DNA of 13,730 nt from Ignavibacteriales bacterium. Lineage in GTDB: Bacteria > Bacteroidota > Ignavibacteria > Ignavibacteriales > Melioribacteraceae. The translations under genes were made by a program, and so were the position numbers. Below the pieces are notes generated by a model that saw only the letters and a list, made by a program, of their open reading frames with translations, searched no databases and was not told the DNA's origin. The stretch is taken from assembly GCA_016929735.1 (NCBI GenBank), contig JAFGID010000315.1:1-13730 (forward strand). Direction: 5' to 3'. Below are positions 1 to 7,271 of this stretch, piece after piece (the stretch's first letter is position 1; each line of letters opens with the position of its first letter).

Positions 1-1
1 A

Positions 2-79
2 TCTTTTAATAAAGATTTGAATTTGTTAAAGGAATTGAATTGGATAATTGTGTTTAGTAAATCTTTGCTCATTTTTTAA
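2..79 (+). CDS. possible C-terminal end of an upstream gene (partial)
   Basis: One plus-strand frame is open from the window edge to a TAA stop at 77-79. It gives 25 residues ending in NWIIVFSKSLLIF. A GC-rich hairpin starts 11 bases after the stop, which fits a gene converging on the minus-strand lipoprotein gene. The stretch is too short to show any family. The opposite strand is also open here, from an ATG at 72 reading leftwards (MSKDLLNTIIQF...), but that ATG has no visible ribosome binding site and lies only 17 bases beyond the hairpin. I slightly favour the plus-strand reading; neither is secure. Confidence 0.25.
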   Translation, partial: SFNKDLNLLKELNWIIVFSKSLLIF

Positions 80-89
80 AATATAAAAT

Positions 90-117
90 CACCCCATCTC
101 CGGATAGGGGAGGGGTG
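90..117. terminator. GC-rich hairpin, likely terminator between convergent genes
   Basis: CACCCC (90-95) pairs with GGGGTG (112-117). Inside it TCTCC (97-101) pairs with GGGGA (107-111) with one T-G wobble. The loop is GGATA and one A at 96 is bulged. The stem is far more GC-rich than its surroundings. On the minus strand it lies about 50 bases past the lipoprotein stop and is followed by GATTTTATATTTT, a loose U-rich tract, so it probably ends that transcript. The plus-strand tract is weaker. It could instead be one copy of a dispersed palindromic repeat, which cannot be judged from one window. Confidence 0.5.
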
Positions 118-166
118 TTAAAATTTTCTAATCTAATTTATCAGTAAATTTATTTTGTCCTAATTG

Positions 167-958
167 TTACCTGTTCATTATCTCGCATTCTTCCATGTAG
201 ACATTTCCGAACACATCGCCTTTGATTTTTCCTTTTACAATTACATCTGCTCTGTTGTTTGGTAAAGATTCCGGCGGTTCGACTTTCATTTCGCAACCGA
301 CACACTTTTCTCCTCCCGCACCATCAGTTAAATCTATCCTTACAGTTACACCATAATCAGTTGTAGAAGTTGTTGTTCCCCAGTAATATCCGACTACAGA
401 AACAACTTTTCCGTGCCATCCGTAAAACGAATTATGAAAATCCTCCACAAAATATTTAGTCTCGTTTTTTACCTCATCTGCAAAGATGTAATCTACTCTT
501 TTTGCCTCTTCTCCGCTGGTTATGAATTCACATTCTTTTAAGATTATTTTACCAAAGAAATCCCTGTCAATTGTTCCGCGAATTGTAACTGTGTTTTGCT
601 TATTCCGATTTTCCTCATCAGCAGTTTTCATGTTGCATTCGGCTAATACATCTTTTGAATCGGGACTGCTAAGTAATTCTACTCTGCTGCCGATAGACCC
701 TTCATCAAAGAAAAAATTGGGATAACCGACTATTGTTATTTCTTTTACATTTTCCCAAGAATAAAAAGCTTCTTTAATCTTAGCAACCGGAATAGGTTCA
801 TCTTGAGTAATTGTTTTTGGATTTAACTTTTTCACTTTTTGTTCAACTCCATTATTTTCAGTTGTCTCTTTACCATTGGTATCTTTTTCTTTGTCGCCAC
901 AATTTGAAAATGAGATAATTAACATCAACGAAAATATGATGATAAAAAATTTTTTCAT
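167..958 (-). CDS. putative lipoprotein with duplicated OB-fold-like domain
   Basis: This 263-residue protein starts with a signal peptide (MKKFFIIIFSLMLIISFSNC) ending at Cys20, the likely lipidated residue. The residues before it (F-S-N) are not a classical lipobox. A polar linker covers about 21-55. Two copies of one domain follow, at about 58-145 and 165-260. Each has an aromatic/Trp segment, a V-x-VGY strand, one or two cysteines before MK (Cys108; Cys219 and Cys222), and ends in a pattern like V-x-(R/K)G-x-I-x-x-x-(F)FG-x-x-x-x-(K/E)ECE(F/I). The short all-beta look suggests OB-like folds of the kind found in small bacterial lipoproteins, but this is inference. A GGAG site six to eight bases upstream supports the start. 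It follows the spoVG-like gene after 26 bases, so the two are probably cotranscribed. Function is unknown. Confidence 0.82.
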   Translation of the reverse strand: MKKFFIIIFSLMLIISFSNCGDKEKDTNGKETTENNGVEQKVKKLNPKTITQDEPIPVAKIKEAFYSWENVKEITIVGYPNFFFDEGSIGSRVELLSSPDSKDVLAECNMKTADEENRNKQNTVTIRGTIDRDFFGKIILKECEFITSGEEAKRVDYIFADEVKNETKYFVEDFHNSFYGWHGKVVSVVGYYWGTTTSTTDYGVTVRIDLTDGAGGEKCVGCEMKVEPPESLPNNRADVIVKGKIKGDVFGNVYMEECEIMNR

Positions 959-984
959 TATGAACCTCCAAAAGTATTAAATAA

Positions 985-1236
985 TTATGATTTATTTGTG
1001 TTGTACTCCTCAAGTGCCATTTTTTCTAATTCGTCTTTCATTTCTTTTGGTAAAATAACAGTGTCGTGAAATTTTTCATCTCTTCCTTTTTCACGTGGAT
1101 TTGATACAAATAGACCATTGCTTCCATCAACAATTCTGAATCCTTTGATTATGATTTCGTCATTTGTTTCGATGTCAAAATAAGCGAGAGTTTTTCCTGT
1201 TGAATTTTTGAGTGGATTCATTCGTATGATTTTCAT
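985..1236 (-). CDS. spoVG: SpoVG family protein
   Basis: This 83-residue protein matches the SpoVG family in length and in its most conserved core. The segment at about 31-47 (KGFRIVDGSNGLFVSNP) corresponds to the family's D-I-R-V-I-D-G-N-N-G-L-F-V-A-M-P. It is followed by the typical F-(R/H)-D and a C-terminal helix ending in EEY. In Firmicutes SpoVG affects septation and sporulation, and in several bacteria it binds DNA or RNA. Its role in Gram-negative FCB bacteria is not established, and sporulation is not implied here. A strong AAGGAG lies seven bases before the ATG. The gene sits 63 bases after the SGNH hydrolase gene and 26 bases before the lipoprotein gene, all on the minus strand, which suggests one operon. 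The family call is firm and the symbol reflects family only. Confidence 0.87.
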   Translation of the reverse strand: MKIIRMNPLKNSTGKTLAYFDIETNDEIIIKGFRIVDGSNGLFVSNPREKGRDEKFHDTVILPKEMKDELEKMALEEYNTNKS

Positions 1237-1299
1237 TTTTTTCTCCTTTTTAAATTATTTATGAATATATAGTTGCAAAAATAATAATCTTAAAATTAA

Positions 1300-1965
1300 T
1301 TAGTATGAATAAATGTATTCCTCTACTAATGATTTCCATAATAAATATCCCGGACCTAATAGGTGCAAGCCATCGTTTGTATAAATTGTACTCAAATAAT
1401 TTTTCTCATCTACAAAATGAGAATATAAATCAATATAAGTAAGAGAATTAAATTCACAAAGTTTTACTAATTCTGTATTCAATTTTATAATTTCATTTGT
1501 CTTGTTAGTATGATTTTTAAATTTTTCAAAATTAGGATTGACAGGCAGAACGCTCTGAATAAATAATTTTGTATTTGGGGATTTTAAAAAAACTGATGAA
1601 ATTATTTTTTTATAATTCATAATAATTGTGTCAAATTCAACTCCAAAAGCTAAATCATTAATTCCTATCATCAAAAATATTTTATCCGGTTTTCCTTCCA
1701 ATACTTTGTCAAGTCTATCAAGTATTCCCTCTGAAATATCACCACTAATTCCACGGTTTTTTATTCGTAGATCTTTAAATAGTTCGCTCCATTCACAACC
1801 ATCAGTAATACTATTCCCCAAGAAAATTATTTCGTTACTGTCATTTGGAAAGGATTCAAAGAGTGAGAATCGCTGATAGTAATAAGTCGAATGTTTTCCT
1901 TGATCTTGTCCACAAATAATTGTGGAGAAAACAAACAATATGAAATAAAAGTATTTACAAATCAT
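1300..1965 (-). CDS. exported SGNH/GDSL-type hydrolase
   Basis: The protein has 221 residues from the start chosen here. The SGNH blocks are all visible: GNSITDG with nucleophile Ser52, the block-II glycine in NRGISGD (about 70-76), GIND with Asn103, and DGLH with Asp198 and His201. It is probably an esterase or carbohydrate O-deacetylase acting outside the cytoplasm; the substrate cannot be read from the sequence. The N-terminus (MICKYFYFILFVFSTIICGQ) is a signal peptide with likely cleavage before or near Gln20. The frame is open further upstream to an ATG at 2058, but I prefer the ATG at 1965: GAGGA lies a few bases before it and translation then starts directly with the signal peptide. 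The longer form would put 31 extra, largely hydrophobic residues in front. It is probably the first gene of the minus-strand cluster. Confidence 0.86.
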   Translation of the reverse strand: MICKYFYFILFVFSTIICGQDQGKHSTYYYQRFSLFESFPNDSNEIIFLGNSITDGCEWSELFKDLRIKNRGISGDISEGILDRLDKVLEGKPDKIFLMIGINDLAFGVEFDTIIMNYKKIISSVFLKSPNTKLFIQSVLPVNPNFEKFKNHTNKTNEIIKLNTELVKLCEFNSLTYIDLYSHFVDEKNYLSTIYTNDGLHLLGPGYLLWKSLVEEYIYSY

Positions 1966-2186
1966 TAATATCCTCAAAATTATTACTGTAAAAATAACAA
2001 TAATTTGTTGATTTTGATTTAAGAAAAAACATAATACCATTTTTGCAGGAGTTTTCATAAATTATTCTCGGTTTTAACTTATTTTTACTTGCATAATATT
2101 GCAATCCTAATTAATTTACTCTTTGAAAAAAAAACTATTTAATAATTATCAATTTTAAAATCTAAATAATATTAGGAGTATGTATT

Positions 2187-3527
2187 ATGTCTGATTATAT
2201 GAAAAGTCTGATGGCAGAAGTAAAAGCAAAAAATCCTGCCGAACCTGAATTTCATCAAGCAGTACAAGAAGTAACTGAATCATTAGCATTAGTTTTAGAA
2301 CGGCATCCTGAATATCGTGCCGCAAAAATATTAGAAAGAATGATAGAACCCGAACGAGTTATTTTGTTTAGAGTTCCTTGGGTTGACGATCAAGGCGAAG
2401 TGCAAATTAACAGAGGATTCCGCATCGAGATGAATAGTGCAATCGGTCCATATAAAGGTGGTTTAAGGTTTCATCCGTCTGTTAATCTTGGAATATTAAA
2501 ATTTTTAGCATTTGAGCAAGTATTTAAAAATAGTCTGACAACATTACCGATGGGTGGTGGAAAAGGCGGTTCTGATTTTGACCCTAAAGGAAAAAGCGAT
2601 AATGAAGTTATGCGTTTCTGTCAAAGTTTTATGAATGAATTATTCCGTCATATTGGTCCTGATACTGATGTGCCTGCTGGCGATATTGGTGTCGGCGGAA
2701 GAGAAATTGGATTCTTATTTGGACAATATAAAAGATTACGCAATGAATTCACAGGAGTTCTTACGGGTAAAGGAAGGAATTGGGGTGGTTCATTAATCCG
2801 TCCCGAAGCGACTGGATTTGGCTGTGTATATTTCGCTCAGGAAATGTTGAAGACAAAGGGGCAAAACTTCGAAGGCAAAACCGTTGTAATATCTGGATTT
2901 GGAAATGTTGCATGGGGTGCCGCTACGAAAGTTGCACAACTGGGTGGAAATGTAGTTACGCTATCCGGTCCGGACGGTTATATCTATGATCCCGATGGAG
3001 TCAAAGGAGAAAAAATTGATTATATGCTGAAATTACGAGCAAGCAATAAAGACGCAGTTGAAGATTATGCGAAAGAATTTAAGGTGAAATTTTTCGCCGG
3101 CAAAAAACCTTGGGAAGTTAAATGTGATGTTGCTCTTCCTTGTGCTACACAAAATGAGATCTATAAAGCAGATGCTGAAGCACTAGTTAAAAATGGTTGC
3201 ATAGCAGTTTGTGAAGGAGCCAATATGCCTACTACCATTGAAGGATATGATATATTCAAAGAAGCTGGGATATTATATGCACCTGGGAAAGCATCAAATG
3301 CTGGTGGTGTTGCCACGTCTGGTTTAGAGATGTCACAAAATAGTATGAGATTACCTTGGGCTGCAGAAGAAGTTGATAAGAGATTGCATGAAATTATGAT
3401 TAGAATACATGACACTTGTTTAGCAACAGCTGAAAAATATGGTACACCCGGTAATTATGTTAATGGTGCAAATATTGCAGGATTTCTAAAAGTTGCAGAT
3501 GCTATGATTGACCAAGGAGTTGTTTAA
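2187..3527 (+). CDS. gdhA: glutamate dehydrogenase, hexameric type
   Basis: This 446-residue enzyme interconverts glutamate with 2-oxoglutarate and ammonia using NAD(H) or NADP(H) in the cytoplasm. The length is normal for small hexameric GDHs. Substrate-binding and catalytic residues are in place: Lys90 (IGPYKGGLRFHP), Lys114, Lys126 (PMGGGKGGSDFDP) and Asp166 (DVPAGDIGVGGREIG). The nucleotide-binding loop is GFGNVAWGAA, followed by VTLSGPDGYIYDP. As I recall them, these segments are closer to the NAD-specific Clostridium symbiosum enzyme than to E. coli GdhA, so cofactor preference is open. AGGAG lies eight bases before the ATG. A strong terminator follows, so it is probably monocistronic, divergent from the SGNH hydrolase gene. 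No convincing promoter was found in the AT-rich gap upstream. Confidence 0.96.
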   Translation: MSDYMKSLMAEVKAKNPAEPEFHQAVQEVTESLALVLERHPEYRAAKILERMIEPERVILFRVPWVDDQGEVQINRGFRIEMNSAIGPYKGGLRFHPSVNLGILKFLAFEQVFKNSLTTLPMGGGKGGSDFDPKGKSDNEVMRFCQSFMNELFRHIGPDTDVPAGDIGVGGREIGFLFGQYKRLRNEFTGVLTGKGRNWGGSLIRPEATGFGCVYFAQEMLKTKGQNFEGKTVVISGFGNVAWGAATKVAQLGGNVVTLSGPDGYIYDPDGVKGEKIDYMLKLRASNKDAVEDYAKEFKVKFFAGKKPWEVKCDVALPCATQNEIYKADAEALVKNGCIAVCEGANMPTTIEGYDIFKEAGILYAPGKASNAGGVATSGLEMSQNSMRLPWAAEEVDKRLHEIMIRIHDTCLATAEKYGTPGNYVNGANIAGFLKVADAMIDQGVV

Positions 3528-3550
3528 ACTGAATTGAAAAAAAATAATTT

Positions 3551-3581
3551 AATTAGGGCGCGATTGCTGCCCTAATTTTTT
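3551..3581 (+). terminator. rho-independent terminator of gdhA
   Basis: AATTAGGGC (3551-3559) pairs perfectly with GCCCTAATT (3569-3577), followed by T's to 3581. Inside the loop a short GC/GC pairing extends the stem. It starts 24 bases after the gdhA stop and 30 bases before the next start codon, separating gdhA from the receiver/ATP-grasp gene. Confidence 0.9.
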
Positions 3582-3610
3582 AAATTTAATTCGTAATTAG
3601 AGAGTTAACA

Positions 3611-6601
3611 ATGCCAGCAAGCAAAGTCGAACAGGAAAAAAATAAATTTTTTAAAGGTGCCTATTTTAGATATCACGATTTTAATAATCTTATGAAGCAT
3701 AGAATACTTGATATCATTCTTGTTTCAAGTCTTTATGATTCATATATTTTCGAGGAAGAAGGTCGGTTGTATGAATTAATTAGAAAAGAATATCAGCAGT
3801 TAAACTTAAGTAGAGCACCCGAGTTGACACATATCTCCAGAGGTAAAGATGCAATCGAATTAGCAAAAAGAGAAAAACGCTACAATTTAATAATTACGAC
3901 GTTACATAATGAAGATATGTCAGCCGTTGAACTTGCAAAGATAGTCAAAGCAGAAAATTTGGACATTCCCGTTATTCTGCTTGGTTATGATAACCAAGAA
4001 ATGACAGACTTGATTTCGAGTAAAAATTTTTCTTTGTTCGAAAAAGTTTTTATTTGGCAAGGTGACTATAGAATTATTGTTGCAATTGTCAAACATTTAG
4101 AAGACAAAAAAAATGTTGAGTACGATAGTACAAAAGTTGGAGTTCAGTCAATTATTTTAATTGAAGACAATATTCTTTTTTATTCATCTTATTTGCCTTT
4201 AATTTACACTGAACTTTTCAATCAATCTCAAAGTTTACTGGGTGAGAGTGTAAATATCTCACATAAATTGTTAAGAATGCGGGCACGTCCCAAAATTTTA
4301 CTATGTACTACTTACGATGAAGCTTGGGAATATTTCAAAAAGTATGAAGCAAATATTTCGGGTGTTATTTCTGACATCAATTTTTTGCATAATGGAGAGA
4401 GAGATCCAAAAGCAGGGATAAAATTTGCTCGAGCTGTAAAGGAATGTCAACCGGATATTCCAATATTATTACAATCCAACGAAGCAACAAATCGAAGCGA
4501 TGCTGATGAAATAGGTGCTTCTTTTATATTGAAAAACTCACCAACATTACTAAACGAATTACGTGAGTTTATGCTTAATAATTTTGGATTTGGTGATTTT
4601 GTTTTTAAAACAAACGATGGAAATGTTGTTAGTAAGGCGAGTACATTATTGGAACTCGAGGATATGCTTGCGAAAGTTCCCGAAGATTCTATCTTGTTTC
4701 ATGCTTCAAGAAATCATTTCTCAAATTGGCTTAAAGCGAGAACAGAATTTTGGCTTGCCTACAAACTTCGCCCTCAGAAAGTAACCGATTTTAATACCGT
4801 CGAAGATTTGAGAAATATTTTAATTGAATCAATACGGGAATATCGAAAAGCAAGAACAAGAGGTATTATTGCCGAATTTGATAAAAAGACATTTAACAAG
4901 GATGTGTTTTTTGCACGACTTGGTGGTGGTTCCATCGGAGGTAAAGCACGCGGGCTTGGTTTTATAAATTCGTTGTTAAGCAATATTGAAATTCAAGAAT
5001 ATTTTAAAGATGTTGACATTCAGGTTCCTCCATTGGTAGTAATTGGTACAGAAGTATTTGATCAGTTTCTAGACTCGAATAATCTTCGTGAGTTTGCCCT
5101 TCACTCCCGTAACGATGAAGAAATTTTGCAAAGATTTGTATCGGCTGAATTTTTCCCTTCGAACATTGTGAATGAATTGCTATCATTTCTAGAAATAATG
5201 AACGTGCCGCTCGCTGTTAGGTCATCGAGTTTATTGGAAGACTCGCAAGGACAACCTTTCGCAGGTGTATATGATACATTTATGATTCCTAATAATCATC
5301 AAAATATACAGGTTAGATTGTCGCAAATAATAAATATGATAAAGCGTGTCTATGCTTCAACTTTTTACCAAAGAGCAAAAGAATATATTAAAGTTACATC
5401 TTATAGGTTAGAAGAAGAAAAAATGGGAGTTATCATTCAAAGAATGGTAGGAGCAAAGCATAATAATCGTTTTTATCCCGATTTTTCCGGATTGGCTAAA
5501 TCTTATAATTTTTATCCTATTGCTCCCTTGAAATCCATTGACGGGATTGCAACAGTTGCTTTAGGACTTGGTAAACTTATTATGGAGGGTGGAGATTCTG
5601 TCAGATTTTGTCCGAAATATCCGCAACATTCTCTTCAGTTTTCGACGGTTGAGGATACTTTAAGATACAGCCAAAAAGAATTTTATGCATTAAACTTAGA
5701 ACAGCAGGAAGATGAGCATCACCTAACAGAGGACATGTATATTTATCTGTATGATGTAAATGAAGCAGAAAAAGATGGAACGCTAAATTTAATTGGTTCA
5801 ACCTATTCACATGACAATAATGTTATCTATAATGGAATATCCCGTCAGGGTTTGAAACTTGTAACTTTTGCTTCTATTCTAAAAACAAAATTATTCCCAC
5901 TATCGGATATATTAGATTTTATACTTAATATTGGTAGTAAAGGAATGGGACTTCCGGTTGAATTAGAATTTGCTGTTAATTTATCAGTACCGCCAGGAGC
6001 TAAAAAAGAATTTGGTGTATTGCAATTAAGGCCACTTGTGGTAAGCACCGAGCAAGAACAGTTGAAAATTTCTTGTAAAGATAAAAGAAAAATTTTATGT
6101 CAAAGTGATCAAGTCCTTGGTCATGGCGTTGTTGATGATATTTATGATATTGTTTACGTTGATATACACAAATTTGACAGAGCTAAAAGTAAATTAGTCG
6201 CCGAAGAAATTAGTAAATTAAATTCAAAAATTATTAGAGATGATAAAAAATATTTGCTTATTGGTGTAGGGAGATGGGGAACAAGAGATCCATGGCTTGG
6301 CATACCCGTAACTTGGGAAAGCATTACGGGAGCAAAAGCAATTGTCGAATCGAATTTTAAAGATTTTAATGTAACGCTGTCTCAAGGTTCGCATTTCTTC
6401 CAAAATTTGACATCTTTTAAAGTGAGTTATTTTACAGTTAATCAATTCTTTGAGCAGGGCTTTATTGATTGGGAATGGTTAGAAGCAATTAAACCCATTG
6501 AGGAAAAAGAATACACAAAACATGTTCAACTTGAAACTCCATTGTTAATTAAGATAAACGGAAGGGAAAACAAAGGGATAATTTTGAAATCAAAAGAATA
6601 G
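3611..6601 (+). CDS. two-receiver / PPDK-type ATP-grasp fusion protein
   Basis: The 996 residues divide into parts. Residues 32-165 look like a receiver domain, but the phospho-acceptor position is Thr97 (LIITTL), so it is degenerate. Residues 179-325 are a second receiver with acidic pocket Glu185/Asp186, phospho-acceptor Asp255 (GVISDINF), Ser289 and Lys308, so it looks functional. Residues 326-430 link to a PPDK/PEP-synthase N-terminal ATP-grasp domain at about 431-812: GGSIGGKARGLGF (Lys445), LAVRSSSLLED (Arg537), FAGVYDTF, VELEFA (Glu786) and VLQLRPL (Gln805). Residues 818-996 form a C-terminal domain I cannot assign, with YLLIGVGRWGTRDPWLG (881-897) and SQGSHFFQNLTSF (924-936). There is no PEP-binding TIM barrel and no recognisable TSCH-type phosphohistidine motif, so it should not be called PEP synthase. 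Similar proteins exist in Bacteroidota, to my recollection uncharacterised. A GAGAG site precedes the ATG. It is probably cytosolic. Confidence 0.88.
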   Translation: MPASKVEQEKNKFFKGAYFRYHDFNNLMKHRILDIILVSSLYDSYIFEEEGRLYELIRKEYQQLNLSRAPELTHISRGKDAIELAKREKRYNLIITTLHNEDMSAVELAKIVKAENLDIPVILLGYDNQEMTDLISSKNFSLFEKVFIWQGDYRIIVAIVKHLEDKKNVEYDSTKVGVQSIILIEDNILFYSSYLPLIYTELFNQSQSLLGESVNISHKLLRMRARPKILLCTTYDEAWEYFKKYEANISGVISDINFLHNGERDPKAGIKFARAVKECQPDIPILLQSNEATNRSDADEIGASFILKNSPTLLNELREFMLNNFGFGDFVFKTNDGNVVSKASTLLELEDMLAKVPEDSILFHASRNHFSNWLKARTEFWLAYKLRPQKVTDFNTVEDLRNILIESIREYRKARTRGIIAEFDKKTFNKDVFFARLGGGSIGGKARGLGFINSLLSNIEIQEYFKDVDIQVPPLVVIGTEVFDQFLDSNNLREFALHSRNDEEILQRFVSAEFFPSNIVNELLSFLEIMNVPLAVRSSSLLEDSQGQPFAGVYDTFMIPNNHQNIQVRLSQIINMIKRVYASTFYQRAKEYIKVTSYRLEEEKMGVIIQRMVGAKHNNRFYPDFSGLAKSYNFYPIAPLKSIDGIATVALGLGKLIMEGGDSVRFCPKYPQHSLQFSTVEDTLRYSQKEFYALNLEQQEDEHHLTEDMYIYLYDVNEAEKDGTLNLIGSTYSHDNNVIYNGISRQGLKLVTFASILKTKLFPLSDILDFILNIGSKGMGLPVELEFAVNLSVPPGAKKEFGVLQLRPLVVSTEQEQLKISCKDKRKILCQSDQVLGHGVVDDIYDIVYVDIHKFDRAKSKLVAEEISKLNSKIIRDDKKYLLIGVGRWGTRDPWLGIPVTWESITGAKAIVESNFKDFNVTLSQGSHFFQNLTSFKVSYFTVNQFFEQGFIDWEWLEAIKPIEEKEYTKHVQLETPLLIKINGRENKGIILKSKE

Positions 6602-6662
6602 AAAAGTATATAGACTTTATGGGGAAAATGCTGCCTTTTATTTTATATTCATTTATATGATT

Positions 6663-6706
6663 AAATCACGAATTTTATTTTTCTATATAAATAATTAGTG
6701 ATTTTT
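6663..6706 (+). terminator. possible weak terminator
   Basis: AAATCAC (6663-6669) pairs with GTGATTT (6698-6704). After one mismatch AATT pairs with AATT inside, and a short run of T's follows the stem. It lies 61 bases past the stop of the receiver/ATP-grasp gene and before the rplM promoter. The stem is AT-rich and the loop long, so this is only a candidate. Confidence 0.35.
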
Positions 6707-6750
6707 GAATTATTTTATATGAAATTAAAGCAAAATAATGTTAATATTTC

Positions 6751-6781
6751 TTGACTATTTACAAATAAACTGATAAATTTG
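6751..6781 (+). promoter_or_regulatory. candidate Bacteroidota-type promoter for rplM
   Basis: TTG (start of TTGACT, 6751-6756) lies 20 bases before TAAATTTG (6774-6781). This matches the -33 TTG and -7 TAnnTTTG elements known from Bacteroidota. Transcription would start near 6788, giving a leader of about 30 bases with AGAGGA before the TTG start codon. It sits in the longest clear gap before the ribosomal block. TAnnTTTG alone occurs by chance in such AT-rich DNA; the paired spacing is what makes this one credible. Confidence 0.6.
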
Positions 6782-6818
6782 TAACCTTTATTAAAAATAT
6801 TCTGTAAGAGGAAATAAA

Positions 6819-7259
6819 TTGAAAGAGGAAAAATTAACGAGGTTTATTAAAACTGAAGATGCAAATCAAAAGTGGTACGTAGTTGATGCTACGGAAAAAG
6901 TTTTAGGTAGACTTGCATCAGAGGTTGCAAAAGTCATTCGCGGAAAAAATAAACCTATTTTTACTCCCAATATGGATACGGGTGATTTTGTAATAATCGT
7001 GAACGCTGAGAAAGTAAATGTAACTGGAAAACGAGCAGTTCATAAAACTTATTTTTCGCATTCGGGTTATCCGGGCGGAGAAAGAATTCAGAAATATTCT
7101 GAGTTAAAGGAAAAAAATCCAGGGTTTGTTATTCGTAATGCAGTAAAAGGTATGTTGCCTAAAAATAGAATTGGCAGAAAATTAATTAATAAGTTAAAGG
7201 TCTATTCCGGCCCAGAGCATCCTCATACAGCACAAAAACCGGAAGCATTAAATATATAA
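6819..7259 (+). CDS. rplM: 50S ribosomal protein L13
   Basis: This 146-residue protein has the usual L13 length and conserved segments: WYVVDATEKVLGRLASEVA, GDFVIIVNAEKVNVTGK, the PGG motif, and AVKGMLPKNRIGR followed by VYSGPEHPHTAQKPE. It is an early-assembling large-subunit protein that binds 23S rRNA. The start is a TTG codon at 6819. No ATG lies nearby in frame, AGAGGA stands seven bases upstream, and the N-terminal length fits the family. It is the first gene of the translation block and precedes rpsI by 12 bases, the usual rplM-rpsI operon. Expression probably starts from the promoter at 6751-6781. Confidence 0.97.
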   Translation: MKEEKLTRFIKTEDANQKWYVVDATEKVLGRLASEVAKVIRGKNKPIFTPNMDTGDFVIIVNAEKVNVTGKRAVHKTYFSHSGYPGGERIQKYSELKEKNPGFVIRNAVKGMLPKNRIGRKLINKLKVYSGPEHPHTAQKPEALNI

Positions 7260-7271
7260 CGAGGAAATTTA

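Noticed and set aside
1..72. Minus-strand gene starting at ATG 72 and leaving the window
   Set aside because: Only 24 codons are visible, there is no ribosome binding site, and the start lies right behind a likely terminator hairpin. It is not excluded, only unsupported.
969..976. TACTTTTG on the minus strand just before the lipoprotein gene as a promoter -7 element
   Set aside because: Transcription would start about four bases before the ATG and lose the GGAGG site. No TTG lies at the right distance; the short motif is expected by chance in this AT-rich DNA.
1966..2058. 31-residue upstream extension of the SGNH hydrolase to ATG 2058
   Set aside because: It would place a second hydrophobic segment before a complete signal peptide, and its ribosome binding site is weaker than GAGGA before 1965.
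3611..6601. Calling this gene PEP synthase or pyruvate phosphate dikinase
   Set aside because: Only the ATP-grasp domain is shared; the PEP/pyruvate barrel and the canonical phosphohistidine motif are absent and two receiver domains precede it.
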